Shown: positions 34,797 through 44,629, numbered from the stretch's first letter. The stretch: 59,103 nt of DNA from Pleurocapsales cyanobacterium LEGE 06147 (GCA_015207585.1 JADEWQ010000024.1:1-59103); one strand, 5' to 3'. The notes: generated by a model not told the origin, from the sequence alone. Made by a program: numbers and translations.

Positions 34797-35020
34797 AGGA
34801 CTTACGTAGTTTGCCGTCAACTAAAGTTCCGGCTCAAAGCTCAAACCCATTGAAATGGGTTAGCTTAACCAAATTTTGAGTCCAAGTTACTCCGCCGTCT
34901 CACGGTGCGGAATGCGTTCGACTTGCACCACCAAAGGTGCGCGGAGCGATCCGGAATTCGATTCGAGCCAAGTCGGCAGCTTAGCCTGCTCGGACTTTGT
35001 CAGTTTCAACTGACTTTAGC
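34797..35020 (-). repeat. MITE-like dispersed repeat, copy 2 (longer)
   Basis: Inverted relative to copy 1 (24641-24786). Shared ends are TAGGACTTACGTAGTTTGCC / GCTAAAGTCAGTT..., the CATTGAAATGGGTTAGCTTA core and CCGCCGTCTCACG. It contains an extra ~85 bp with hairpins (GCACC-ACCAAAG-GTGC), a GGAGCGATCCGGAATTCG segment and the GCCTGCTCGGACTTTGTCAG end. The extra piece may be a second, nested insertion. It ends 95 bp before murG. Confidence 0.75.
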
Positions 35021-35115
35021 TGTAAGCCAGAAAATCAATTTTCTGGTAGCTGCGCTTTTTAAATAAAAGATTATAAAATATTGCTGTTATTCGCGTAAAG
35101 TTACTAACAATAGTT

Positions 35116-36174
35116 GTGTCTGCCAAATCTACTCGTTTATTAATCGCTGCTAGTGGTACTGGAGGTCATTTATTTCCTGCCCTAGCTGTAGCCGAACAAC
35201 TGCCAGATTATCAAATTGAGTGGTTGGGCGTACCCAATCGTCTGGAAAAAACCTTAGTAGGCGATCGCTATCTTCTACACACTATTCCAATTGAAGGATT
35301 TCAACAACGTTTTGGTTTAAAGTCTATAAAAATTACTCTCCGTTTCATTTCCTCGGTATTTCAAGTACAAAAACTGCTCCGCGCTCGCCAAATTGATGCA
35401 GTTTTCACCACGGGCGGTTATATTGCTGCTCCTGCTATCCTAGCTGCTCGCCTACAGAAAACACCTGCCGTTCTCCACGAAGCCAATTTTCTTCCAGGTA
35501 AAGTTACTCGTTTTTTGAGTCGTTGGTGCGATACTGTTGCTCTCGGGTTTGAGGGAACGGTGCAATATCTTCCTCACATCTGCACTACTTACGTTAGTAT
35601 TCCCGTTCGTTCCCAGTTTCTGAGTAGTCAAGGTTTAGATTTGTCCATTCCTCCAGAAGCACCTTTAATTGTCGTGATGGGTGGTTCTCAGGGAGCAGTC
35701 GCCGTCAATCGATTAGTGCGAGAAGCTGCCCCCGCTTGGTTTGAGGAAGGTGCGATCGTCGTACATTTGACTGGCGAAAGAGATCCTGATGTAGCTAGTT
35801 TAAAACATCCCCAGTATATCTGCATGCCTTTCTATGACAATATGGCAGGACTATTGCAAAGAGCTAATTTAGCTATTAGCCGTGCTGGTGCGGGAACCCT
35901 GACAGAGTTGGCGATAACTAAGACTCCGGCTATTTTAATCCCCTATCCCCATGCGGCAGAAAACCATCAAGCCTATAATGCCAAAGTATTTGCCGATGCT
36001 GGTGCGGCGATAGTTTACCGTCAGGCAGAACTAACAGCTAAAGTCTTAAAAGAAAGGGTGTTAGATTTATTACGAGCACCTTCCCAACTGCAACAAATGG
36101 CAGAACAAGCTGCTACCCTAGCAATGACTGATAGTGCGGAACGTTTAGCCAACCTAGTCCGCAGCTTTAACTAA
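35116..36174 (+). CDS. murG: UDP-GlcNAc:undecaprenyl-PP-MurNAc-pentapeptide GlcNAc transferase
   Basis: 352 aa, GT28. It makes lipid II at the cytoplasmic face of the membrane. The glycine-rich loop is in AASGTGGHLFPALAVAE, the acceptor region in TTGGYIAAPAILAA, the second G-loop in MGGSQGAVAVNRL and the UDP-GlcNAc site in SRAGAGTLTELAITKTPAIL with PYPHAAENHQAYNA. The start is GTG at 35116. It fits the family length. Transcribed alone, downstream of the MITE-like repeat. Confidence 0.96.
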   Translation: MSAKSTRLLIAASGTGGHLFPALAVAEQLPDYQIEWLGVPNRLEKTLVGDRYLLHTIPIEGFQQRFGLKSIKITLRFISSVFQVQKLLRARQIDAVFTTGGYIAAPAILAARLQKTPAVLHEANFLPGKVTRFLSRWCDTVALGFEGTVQYLPHICTTYVSIPVRSQFLSSQGLDLSIPPEAPLIVVMGGSQGAVAVNRLVREAAPAWFEEGAIVVHLTGERDPDVASLKHPQYICMPFYDNMAGLLQRANLAISRAGAGTLTELAITKTPAILIPYPHAAENHQAYNAKVFADAGAAIVYRQAELTAKVLKERVLDLLRAPSQLQQMAEQAATLAMTDSAERLANLVRSFN

Positions 36175-36516
36175 CAATTGTAGAGACGGAGTTTAGATAG
36201 AATCTGAAAGGCAAGTTTTTCCCGAATTTTGAAATCCAAAATAGTTCCCTTCTGCAAGTTTATTCCCACTCAATTACCTTTCTAATTACATTTTCCCTTC
36301 CGCGATCGGCAGCGGTAAACAAAAACACATAAAAAGAAAAGTTTTGCTTCTCTCAAATGCCAGGCTTAACTCAAGTTCAAAAAAATAACATCGCCCTGAT
36401 ATAGATTCGTTTGTAGCAAAGATTTAGCACTTTGATATAAGTTTAGTTGTATGTAGTGTAGGTTAGGCAAATAAAGCGTAACCCAACATGTTGGAAGTTA
36501 ACAGATAAGTTTAACA
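36175..36516. other. Intergenic, 342 bp
   Basis: No gene. Near 36455-36495 is a GTAGTGTAGGTTAGGC...GCGTAACCCAACATGTTGG stretch, an imperfect palindrome of a kind common between cyanobacterial genes. Otherwise AT-rich and featureless. Confidence 0.35.
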
Positions 36517-37110
36517 ATGACCCTAACTCCTTCGACAATGTTGTCCTTAGGTACAAAAGCACCAGATTTTGCGTTACCCGATGTCGTCTCTGGTAATACT
36601 ATTTCTTTAAAAACTTTTGCCCGCAAAAAAGCATTGCTCGTGATGTTTATCTGTCGGCATTGTCCTTTCGTAAAACACGTTCAGCAACAATTAGCCCAAA
36701 TTGGGCAAGATTATGCCGACCAACCTCTGGGAATTGTCGCAATTAGTGCTAACGATGTTGCCAACTATCCCGATGACTCTCCAGATAACCTTAAAACCAT
36801 GGCAAAGGAACTAGGGTTTAATTTCCCCCTCTGCTACGATGAGAGTCAGGAGACAGCAAAAGCTTATACTGCTGCTTGTACTCCAGATTTTTTTCTATTT
36901 GACGAGAATAGGCAGTTAGTATATCGAGGTCAGTTAGATGAGAGTCGTCCCAGTAACGAAATACCAGTAACAGGAAAAGATCTGCGTTCTGCTATCGATG
37001 CAGTATTAGCAGGTAAAGAAATTAATTCCGACCAAAAGCCCAGTATCGGCTGTAACATTAAATGGAAATCGGGCAACGAGCCAGAATATTATAAAAATAC
37101 CAATTCTTAA
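36517..37110 (+). CDS. Thioredoxin-fold AhpC/TSA-like protein
   Basis: 197 aa. The motif FICRHCPFVKHV (CxxC) lies at about 45-56 after the typical GTKAPDFALPDVVSG start. SANDVANYPDDSPDNLKTMA and the cis-Pro segment TAACTPDFFLFD follow. It looks like the cyanobacterial thioredoxin-family peroxiredoxin-like proteins; reductase versus peroxidase activity is not decided by sequence. No partner gene. Confidence 0.85.
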   Translation: MTLTPSTMLSLGTKAPDFALPDVVSGNTISLKTFARKKALLVMFICRHCPFVKHVQQQLAQIGQDYADQPLGIVAISANDVANYPDDSPDNLKTMAKELGFNFPLCYDESQETAKAYTAACTPDFFLFDENRQLVYRGQLDESRPSNEIPVTGKDLRSAIDAVLAGKEINSDQKPSIGCNIKWKSGNEPEYYKNTNS

Positions 37111-37165
37111 AAGTAACAAGAGACTTCGTAGATATTTAGAGGTCAGAAGTCAGGGGTCAATGGAT

Positions 37166-37190
37166 AATGGATAATTATTAATTATCCATT
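37166..37190. repeat. Perfect 12-bp palindrome in spacer
   Basis: AATGGATAATTA and TAATTATCCATT flank one central base. The same core occurs at 51920-51940 and, less perfectly, at 31405-31450. It lies between the convergent thioredoxin-like and mrdA genes. Confidence 0.75.
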
Positions 37191-37222
37191 ATTTTGAGCT
37201 ACTGTTTCTTTGTGGTGTAGTT

Positions 37223-38995
37223 TCACTTAAAATAAGCTTTCATAACTTCAAGTACCATTGGTGCAGCTACCGAACTACCGCCACCGCCAGAGTGTTCGGC
37301 AAAGGCAACCACAACAATTTCTGGCTTATCGAAAGGAGCAAAAGCCCCGAACCAAGCATGAGATTCACCGGGGGGAGCTTCTGCTGTGCCACTTTTACCT
37401 GCTATAGGAGGCAATTCTGGCACGTTTAATCTTCCTCCCGTTCCTCCAGCTACTACTGCTCTCAATCCTTTTCTGAGGGTATCGATTGTTTCTGGTTTGA
37501 GATTCAAATTAACTCGTTCTTGTTGCTTTTGTTCGTTATCTATTTGCAGGAGATGAGGTTTGACTTGATATCCTCCATTGGCTGTCGCTGCAAACATTAC
37601 TGCTACCTGTAGAGGAGTTGCCAAAGTAAATCCCTGACCGATAGACATGTTGACTGTATCGCCTACCGTCCAACCCCAATCATTAAAATTTTCCCGTTTC
37701 CAAGCATCATCAGCAATTAAACCAGAAGTTTCTCCTGTTAGTTCTATCCCTGTTTTTTTACCAAAACCATAAAGCCTCGCCCATTTAATTAGATTTTCGC
37801 CACCAACACCGCGACCGATTTGACCGTGAAACGTATTGCTACTCCAAGCTAATGCACTCACATAGCCCATGGAACCAAAACCAGCTCGGTTCCACTCCCT
37901 AAATAGTGTTCCTCCTACATTAAGGGCAGCAGAAGTGCCTAAAATGGTATTGGGAGGATATTGCCCCGATTCCATTCCTGCTGTAGCTGTAACGACTTTG
38001 AAAGTAGAGGCAGGAGGAAAACCCCTGAGAGCCAAGTTTAAAAAAGGATTACCTCGTGCTTGCAATTGTTTCCAGATTTCAGGAGTAATACGGGAAGAAA
38101 AGATATTGGGATCGAAGCTAGGATAACTAGCTATGGCTAAAACTTCACCATTATTGGGATCGAGTGCAACAATTGCTCCCCTTTGTTGATCTAAGGCTGC
38201 TTCTGCTGCCTTTTGTACTTCCATATCTAGAGTTAAGGTCAGGTTTTTTCCTGCTTTGGCTGGTTCTTCTCCCAAAAATCTCAAGACTTTTCCAGAACCG
38301 TCTACTTCTAGTTTTAAGCCACCCCATTCTCCCCGTAATTGTTGCTCGAGGGTAGCTTCTACTCCCATCTTGCCGATGAGATCTCCTAGGCGATAGCCAT
38401 CCTTTTTCTTTCGCTCTAATTCTTCTCGATCCAGTTCCCCAGTATAACCGAGGACGTGAGCTGCTAATTTACCATGGGGGTAATGGCGTATTTTGCTTAC
38501 GTCCACTTCTACCCACTTTAGTTCGTGACGATATTCTTCAATCGCAGTAATCTGAGCTGGAGTTAGACTGGGCACGATGGGAATTAGACTAGAGTAATTG
38601 TAGCCGGCCTGTTCTACTCGCTTTTGAATCTCTTCTGCTGGCATTTCTAAAATAGCAGCTAAAAGACGACGAATTTCCTCCCAATCAGCTTCTTTTTGCG
38701 CTCTGGGCCATACGTACGCCGAATAAGATAGGCGAGTAGTAGCTAAAACCTTACCTTGGCGATCGAATAGATTACCTCTGACTGGCGGTTTGGGTACGAT
38801 GCGAATTCGGTTGCTTTCTGCTTTAGTACGATTTGCTTTTCCCTGTTCTAGCTGTAGATATGCTAAACGCCATCCAATACCCCCAAATAAAAGTAAACTG
38901 ATAACCAGCATAATGAGTACGTACTGAAATTGCTTTCCTACAGTACGAACATTCTCTTTACTGCTAGCTTTGGAGAAAGAACCAACGGTAATCAT
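37223..38995 (-). CDS. mrdA: Penicillin-binding protein 2
   Basis: About 590 aa from the ATG at 38995 (MITVGS...); a TTG at 39007 would add four residues. It is the class B transpeptidase of the elongasome. An N-terminal membrane helix (YVLIMLVISLLLFGGIGWRL) is followed by the dimerisation domain (RGNLFDRQGKVLATTRLSYS) and a transpeptidase domain. Motifs are STFK (nucleophile Ser) in FPPASTFKVV, SSN in AWSSNTFHGQ and KSGT in IAGKSGTAEAP. Complete and probably active. Usually found with mre/rod genes, but here it stands alone. Confidence 0.95.
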   Translation of the reverse strand: MITVGSFSKASSKENVRTVGKQFQYVLIMLVISLLLFGGIGWRLAYLQLEQGKANRTKAESNRIRIVPKPPVRGNLFDRQGKVLATTRLSYSAYVWPRAQKEADWEEIRRLLAAILEMPAEEIQKRVEQAGYNYSSLIPIVPSLTPAQITAIEEYRHELKWVEVDVSKIRHYPHGKLAAHVLGYTGELDREELERKKKDGYRLGDLIGKMGVEATLEQQLRGEWGGLKLEVDGSGKVLRFLGEEPAKAGKNLTLTLDMEVQKAAEAALDQQRGAIVALDPNNGEVLAIASYPSFDPNIFSSRITPEIWKQLQARGNPFLNLALRGFPPASTFKVVTATAGMESGQYPPNTILGTSAALNVGGTLFREWNRAGFGSMGYVSALAWSSNTFHGQIGRGVGGENLIKWARLYGFGKKTGIELTGETSGLIADDAWKRENFNDWGWTVGDTVNMSIGQGFTLATPLQVAVMFAATANGGYQVKPHLLQIDNEQKQQERVNLNLKPETIDTLRKGLRAVVAGGTGGRLNVPELPPIAGKSGTAEAPPGESHAWFGAFAPFDKPEIVVVAFAEHSGGGGSSVAAPMVLEVMKAYFK

Positions 38996-39821
38996 TTGAA
39001 TTAACAATTAAAAATTTTAAAAGCAAAAAGAGATTGGTCTATAAGACAATTCATCCGCCTCGATCGTTATTCCCTCCTCGTTATCTAAAACAATTGAACA
39101 TTTTTTTCCTTGCCAAGAAAGAAGCTTGCCTATTGTGAAAATCGGTGAGGTTAAACAATTTTACTTAATATTTTTTCAAATTATCGTTTTTCTTCATATA
39201 TTTAAGGATAAAAAGATCTAATAACTAAAATTGAGTTGAGCCAGAGTTCGGTCAACACTCCTGAATAAGTAAGAACAAGTTCTATCCCAAAAACTCAATA
39301 ATATAGGTTTCGAGATAGTTATACCAACCAAAGTAATCAAAAAAAATATACAAACAAAAATAATAGTTTTTCAAATATACCACAGGCAAACTATTACTCA
39401 ATTTTACCGAAATAACTAGTTTGAAAAAATTAATATTCCAGGCAATTACTTAGAAGTTTTCCGATAATAAATAATAAATTTACTAAATTTTAAAATTAAT
39501 ACCTACGAAAAATAATAACAAAAAAATAGTGACTTTACCAGAATTTATAGGAGTTTAAATATTGAGCGATCGCTACTTAGCTTGTTTACTAGTATTCTTA
39601 GTCGACTTAATGATTTTTCAGATTGAGCTAGTGATAGTACCTATTTGTCTTAGTAAAAGAAAATTTTTTCTCTAGCTATATCTTACGGTATTGTTTGACT
39701 TAATCTATATATACTGCGTAGGTATGTCGATTATTTATGTTTAGGGACAGCTTAGATTTTTTCTATCTTATTCGGGCTATTTCAAATAACTAATTAAGCA
39801 AAAAAAATCTAATATCTTTTT
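38996..39821. other. AT-rich intergenic, about 830 bp
   Basis: No secure gene. One weak candidate is a 37-codon plus frame at 39562-39675 with a TTG start preceded by AGGAG, encoding a hydrophobic stretch (YLACLLVFLVDLMIFQIELV). It is not convincing. The mrdA promoter should lie at the left end. Confidence 0.35.
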
Positions 39822-40484
39822 TTATAATTGATTGTAATATTTAAGGATAATATTTCCTGCTTCATCCAAATTATTACCAAAAGTAATAATGCCTTCTTCA
39901 TGACCACTCATAATAATAATTTTTTGTTCTTTGACTAGATTTTCTTGGCATAATCTAATAATTTCTTTTGCCATTTCTGGCGTACCGTAAGCACAATTTT
40001 TTTTGCTTGTACCTACTCGGTTAATTAATTGTTGCCAAAGTTGGCGATGATGAACGTGAATAACAGCATTAACTTGTGGATTGGCTACATATACAGCAGC
40101 ATGAGTCAATGCTTCAGAGGATGCTTTAATCAAACCCACACAAGTAACCGAATTTTTTTCCCAGTCAAAATCAATAACTTTTGTGTAATGTTTTTCGATT
40201 AAATGAGCAATACCGCCTGTGGTCGTACCAGAAATAATAAAATGAGCTGGTTGAGTGTGCTGAGTGCTAGAAATTTCTGCGGGAAGCGAAATGTTTTCAC
40301 CATCGCGAATGCTAATATTATCGAAACCAATTCCATTGTCATACTGACCAATTAAATTTAATTGATATAACTTCTCTCTCCATCGATTTAATTCTTTAAT
40401 TTCATCTCTGGAAATTGAAGATGCCTCAATCCAGTTACATTGATATTTGATATAACCTTCATCTAAATTTTTATCCCAGTGCAT
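39822..40484 (-). CDS. Class II aldolase/adducin-type protein
   Basis: 220 aa. GFDNISIRDGENI and FIISGTTTGG resemble the substrate loop of L-fuculose-1-phosphate aldolase and methylthioribulose-1-phosphate dehydratase. AVIHVHHRQLWQQL carries the metal-binding His pair, and a third ligand is likely in IIIMSGHEEGIITFG. The substrate is unknown. Very AT-rich coding sequence. No obvious methionine-salvage neighbours. Confidence 0.8.
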   Translation of the reverse strand: MHWDKNLDEGYIKYQCNWIEASSISRDEIKELNRWREKLYQLNLIGQYDNGIGFDNISIRDGENISLPAEISSTQHTQPAHFIISGTTTGGIAHLIEKHYTKVIDFDWEKNSVTCVGLIKASSEALTHAAVYVANPQVNAVIHVHHRQLWQQLINRVGTSKKNCAYGTPEMAKEIIRLCQENLVKEQKIIIMSGHEEGIITFGNNLDEAGNIILKYYNQL

Positions 40485-40596
40485 TTTGGTACAACGCGCT
40501 CGCGTCTATCCGAACAATATTAAATTATAATATTTTTGTGTATATATATTTCGAATTATAAATTGCTTGGGTCACGACCAAAAATTAAAATGGCAT

Positions 40597-40620
40597 AAAA
40601 AAAACCGAGTCTTAGCTCGG
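40597..40620 (-). terminator. Intrinsic terminator of the small NblA-like gene
   Basis: On the minus strand the hairpin CCGAG-CTAAGA-CTCGG is followed by TTTTTTTT. It lies about 240 bp downstream of the 55-codon gene at 40863-41030, the nearest gene on that strand, and thus supports a short monocistronic transcript. Confidence 0.8.
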
Positions 40621-40862
40621 CAAATAGCATTAGAAAATGTAGATTACATTTCTTGACTGTTTAAATTTTCTTGTAGCAATTAAATAAGTAATCCTACAAA
40701 AATACTAAGTCTAGATGCTAATTAGTTCTATCAGTTACAATCTCTGAATACAATTCAATTTAAAATGAGTTTTTAAACCTCCTCGCATCAATTATAATCT
40801 AGGTTGGTTTATGCTCATCTATTTAAAGTTATCTGAAAAATAGTCAAAGGATGAGGATAAAT

Positions 40863-41030
40863 TTAATTGAATTGCCGAAGATTTTTTGAAGTATTCTTTT
40901 CTATAGTGTGGGCTATTTCGATCATTTTGAGTAGCAGTTTCTCGAGTTGTTCTGGATTAACGTTGTGCAGTTGCTCTGATAAGGATTTTAGCTGCAATGA
41001 TTGTTCGGCATTTAATTGTCTGGTTTCCAT
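40863..41030 (-). CDS. Small NblA-like protein, 55 aa
   Basis: The protein reads METRQLNAEQSLQLKSLSEQ, LHNVNPEQLEKLLLKMIEIA and HTIEKNTSKNLRQFN. The spacing of EQ...L...L..Q......EQ....L resembles the NblA family (phycobilisome-degradation adaptor, two helices, ~55-60 aa). The usual NblA core is only partly matched, so function is uncertain. The start is supported by GGAAG five bases upstream. A strong terminator on the same strand follows at 40597-40620, and the spacers around it are otherwise empty. Confidence 0.6.
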   Translation of the reverse strand: METRQLNAEQSLQLKSLSEQLHNVNPEQLEKLLLKMIEIAHTIEKNTSKNLRQFN

Positions 41031-42190
41031 AATTGCTTCCATCTAATGAAGTGAACAACTCAGCACGTACTCCTAAAATATTTAATTAAGTTAGGAGAGA
41101 CTAGAAATATAGGTTGAACCCAGAGTTGCTGTCTTATCTTTAATTTAGAGAATTTGAGTAAGAATACATCCAGGTTATTACTTAAATGTTTTGACTGGTA
41201 TTTTTGTTCTTAGTCACTTATACGCAATGAAAAATGCGCAGGTTGTTCTCGCGAAGAACTTTAAAATATGTAGATTAGCTCAATTTTTTCCTCTACTATA
41301 TTTTGAGCCAGACTGATACTACAAAGAAAAAAGTAGGAGTTATTTTTTGGTTATGTCAGAGAAATATAATTTTTGCGCCGCGATCTCGAAGAGATCTGCT
41401 CGTCTTCGACGACAGACTGTGAATGTGCCTCAGCTTGGCCGAGAGCGCACGTTACAAGTTAGTAAAAGAAAATTTTGAAAAGTTGGAGCTTTTGTTGGTA
41501 GCTTGGGAGTTTGAGGAGAGAAGGCAGATTGGATTTGTGCCAGTCCTTTTAGAGCGAATTTTTGCAACCAGGCAGTACGGTTTTCTTTGGTAAAAGAAGG
41601 ATCGCGGGAGAGAACTTTAACCTGATAGCGATCGCTAACCAAAATCCCTGTCGCGGTGGTTCCCTGTTCGACCGCTGGATAGCCAGCAATATTTAGGGAA
41701 CTGTAGTATTTTGATTAAAAAAATTCGCTCTAATTAAACCTTTTAAAGCTGGTCTTCCTTTTAATCAATAAAAATGTAGCTCGAATGTAAACCTTATTTT
41801 TATACAATTTCTCTACATTCACTTGTGTGGCTATCTCTAGTTACACGAGTTTTTTAATTGCTCAATAAATATTGGAAATGAGGATCTGACAAGGCATAAA
41901 TTTTACTACTTTTAGTTTAATAAAAAAAGCAATAAAGCTCAACTTTTTATATTAAAAAACAACTAAAAATTATAAAAAAAGTTCGCACCAGACATTATTT
42001 TTATAAATACTTTTGTTGTTATGTATCGCAACGATCTTGACAAGGTTTTAAAAAAAATATAATAAGTAACTAGTGACTATTAAGAGCAAGCTATTTTTAT
42101 TTATTAAAATTCAATATTCATAGCCCAGCAGTAGGTTGACTCTAGGATGCTTTGACAAAATTTCCTAAAAAAATAAGGACTTTATAAAAG
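41031..42190. other. Intergenic, about 1.2 kb, one gene fragment
   Basis: AT-rich. It holds the fragment at 41430-41700. Small hairpins occur at about 41242 (GTTCT-CGCG-AGAAC) and 41382 (GATCTC-GAA-GAGATC). The right end (41850-42190) must contain the promoter of the PstS-DUF4912 gene. Confidence 0.4.
41430..41700 (-). pseudogene. Fragment of an unknown cyanobacterial protein
   Basis: An open frame without a proper start reads LNIAGYPAVEQGTTATGILV, SDRYQVKVLSRDPSFTKENR and TAWLQKFALKGLAQIQSA, then degenerates. The first part looks like the middle or C-terminal part of a conserved cyanobacterial protein whose 5' end has been lost at about 41700. I cannot name the family. Confidence 0.45.
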
Positions 42191-44629
42191 ATGTCTTGCA
42201 AACGAGAAAGACTTTATGGAACGTTAGCAGTTATGCTAGCTTTGACCGCTGCTTCTCCTCCTTTAATCGTCTCGGTTATTGCTCGTCCTGCGTTTGCTCA
42301 ATCGTCTAGTGCCAGTACTTCCTTTCCCTTTCCACAAGCCGTTCCTAGTGGTACACAAGTGCGGATCGACGGCTCCACTAGCATGGCAAAGCTTAATGAA
42401 GCTCTAGCACAGCGTTTCAAGTCTCAGTTTCCCGGTACAGATGTTAAGCTTGCATACGAGGGAACTGATGCGGCTCTGAAAGCCTTGCTGAATGAAAAGA
42501 TTGACGTTGCTGCTATTGGCCGTCCTCTAACAGATGCAGAAAAAGCGCAAGGGCTGGTTGCGACTCCTATGATTCGTGACAAATATATAGCTTTGATAGT
42601 TGCAGCGGAGAACCAGTTCAACGAAAGTCTAACTATCGACCAATTTGCCAAGATTTTCCGCGGTGAAATAACTGACTGGTCGGAAGTTGGTGGCTCTCCC
42701 GGAGCAATTCGCGCGCTCGAGCGACCGGAAACCAGTGACACCCGTAGAGCATTTCAAAACTATTCCGTTTTCCAGAATGCTCCGCTTGAAACTGGTACGA
42801 ATGCAGTTCAACTCTTAGAAGATGCCACCGAAGCAGTAATTGAGGAACTAGGAACTGACGGTATTAGTTATGCGATCGCCAATCAGGCAATCGACAACCC
42901 CGACGTGCGAGTTGTCTCGATGCATGGTGTTCCTGCTACCAACCCCGGTTACCCTTTTTCCCAACCGTTGCTCTACGTTTATAAAGGCTCCAATCCCAGC
43001 CCTGTGGCACGAGCATTTCTTGGTTATGCCAAAGCTCCTGAAAATCAACAGACCATTGAACAAGCTGTAGCTGCAGGTGAGATTGCTGCTGCAACACTTC
43101 CGGAAGCGGCATCTCCGGGAGCGACTACAACTTCTCCAGAAACATTTGTTTCAGATACACCTAAAAGAACTGCGACTCAATCGCAGCAAGGATTTCCTTG
43201 GTGGTCTTGGTTATTGCTCATTCCGATACTTAGTGGATTGCTCTGGTGGTTGCTAAAGGGTCGGGGTTCGCCAGTGGGGACGGCAGTTATTCCTGCGGCA
43301 GCAACGATTGCAACTCGTGACAGTCGTATTATTCTTACACCACGCAATTGTAGAGATGCATATGCCTACTGGGAAATTCCCAATGAAGTGAAAGAAAACT
43401 TACGCAAGCATGGTAGACGACAACTGAAGCTGCGTCTTTACGATGTAACTGATATTGAGATAGATTCTCAAACACCTCACAGCGTCAAAGAATTTGATTG
43501 TGATAAACGAGAGCAGGACTTACATCTTCCCATTGCTGTGGACGAGCGCGATTACATTGTAGAAGTCGGTCATGTGTCAGAAAATGGTCGCTGGATAAAA
43601 ATTGCTCGTTCGGATCGGGTTCGAGTTCCGGCTTGTCAACCAACTGACAATATAATACCAACAGTAGGGGCAGCAGCAGGAGCCGCTGCTCATTCATTAG
43701 CGACTGGTCGACGCGCTGCAGTTGAAGAAGATCCAAGTCGTGTTATTTTAGTGCCTCGTAATGCTAACGACATGTATGCCTACTGGGAAATTCCCGAAGA
43801 GCGAAAAGCCCGACTAAGAGAAGAGGGCGGACGCCAGATGGCACTGCGGGTTTACGATGCAACTGGGGTTGACCTAGACCGAGAGCCTGCTCATAGCATG
43901 CAGCAGTATGAATGCGACGAACAGACACGGGATCTCCACGTTCCCCTTCCTGAAGGCAATCGCGATCATGTAGCTGAATTGGGCTACATTACTGCTGACG
44001 AGGGTTGGTTGAAGTTAGCAAGATCTGCTCCGATAAGAGTTCCGTCAACACCTGATTCAAATATAAAAATACCTAAAACTGCCGAACCTTCCAACCCAAA
44101 CGAAGATGTTGGTAAGACAGCATCCAGTTGGGTGGAAGATGCTACGAAAACAGCGTCTATTTTACCAGGAAAGGTTGCTACAGTAGTCGAAACAGTAGTT
44201 ACAGAAGGTGCAGTCACCCATTCCTTTCTGGACAAAGATCGCTCTAGGGATAGCGAACATACTGCTCCTGCTAGCACTCATCCTATTATGGAGCGCGATT
44301 GCCGTATTATTCTCGTGCCGCGCAATTCTCAGAATGCTTATGCCTATTGGGAAGTCTCGGATGTCTACAAAGTAGGCTTGCGAAATCAAGGGGGACAAAA
44401 GTTAATGCTGCGAATTCACGATGTAACCAATCTAGACATCGACTATCAATCGCCTCATAATACCCAAGAGTATGAGTGCAATGAAAAAGAACAGGACAAA
44501 CACGTCTCTATTCCCGCGAGCGGTCGCGACTACATTGCAGAATTAGGCTATTACACCGATTTCGGTAGCTGGCTTAGGATTATTCGCTCCTTCCACGTTC
44601 ATGTCCCTTCCGATAGTGCATCATTTTGA
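42191..44629 (+). CDS. PstS-like receptor fused to three DUF4912 domains
   Basis: 812 aa. A signal peptide (1-37, ending ARPAFAQ) precedes a PstS-type periplasmic binding domain (about 55-300, with IDGSTSMAKLNEALAQRFKS, FAKIFRGEITDWSEVGG and YPFSQPLLYVYKG). A Thr/Ser linker, one membrane helix (about 335-356, WWSWLLLIPILSGLLWWLLK) and three DUF4912 modules follow (377-480, 515-618, 702-806). Each module has RIILxPRNxxxAYAYWEI, LRLYDVT, YECD, HVPIP..RDYIAELGY and a terminal ARS..VRVP. If the first helix is cleaved, the repeats face the cytoplasm. Binding-domain residues suggest phosphate or another oxyanion; DUF4912 function is unknown. The stop is followed by an IS200/IS605 right end. Confidence 0.9.
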   Translation: MSCKRERLYGTLAVMLALTAASPPLIVSVIARPAFAQSSSASTSFPFPQAVPSGTQVRIDGSTSMAKLNEALAQRFKSQFPGTDVKLAYEGTDAALKALLNEKIDVAAIGRPLTDAEKAQGLVATPMIRDKYIALIVAAENQFNESLTIDQFAKIFRGEITDWSEVGGSPGAIRALERPETSDTRRAFQNYSVFQNAPLETGTNAVQLLEDATEAVIEELGTDGISYAIANQAIDNPDVRVVSMHGVPATNPGYPFSQPLLYVYKGSNPSPVARAFLGYAKAPENQQTIEQAVAAGEIAAATLPEAASPGATTTSPETFVSDTPKRTATQSQQGFPWWSWLLLIPILSGLLWWLLKGRGSPVGTAVIPAAATIATRDSRIILTPRNCRDAYAYWEIPNEVKENLRKHGRRQLKLRLYDVTDIEIDSQTPHSVKEFDCDKREQDLHLPIAVDERDYIVEVGHVSENGRWIKIARSDRVRVPACQPTDNIIPTVGAAAGAAAHSLATGRRAAVEEDPSRVILVPRNANDMYAYWEIPEERKARLREEGGRQMALRVYDATGVDLDREPAHSMQQYECDEQTRDLHVPLPEGNRDHVAELGYITADEGWLKLARSAPIRVPSTPDSNIKIPKTAEPSNPNEDVGKTASSWVEDATKTASILPGKVATVVETVVTEGAVTHSFLDKDRSRDSEHTAPASTHPIMERDCRIILVPRNSQNAYAYWEVSDVYKVGLRNQGGQKLMLRIHDVTNLDIDYQSPHNTQEYECNEKEQDKHVSIPASGRDYIAELGYYTDFGSWLRIIRSFHVHVPSDSASF

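Noticed and set aside
39562-39675. 37-codon TTG-started hydrophobic frame with AGGAG upstream
   Set aside because: Short, rare start, and the hydrophobicity can arise from T-rich sequence; not enough to call a gene.
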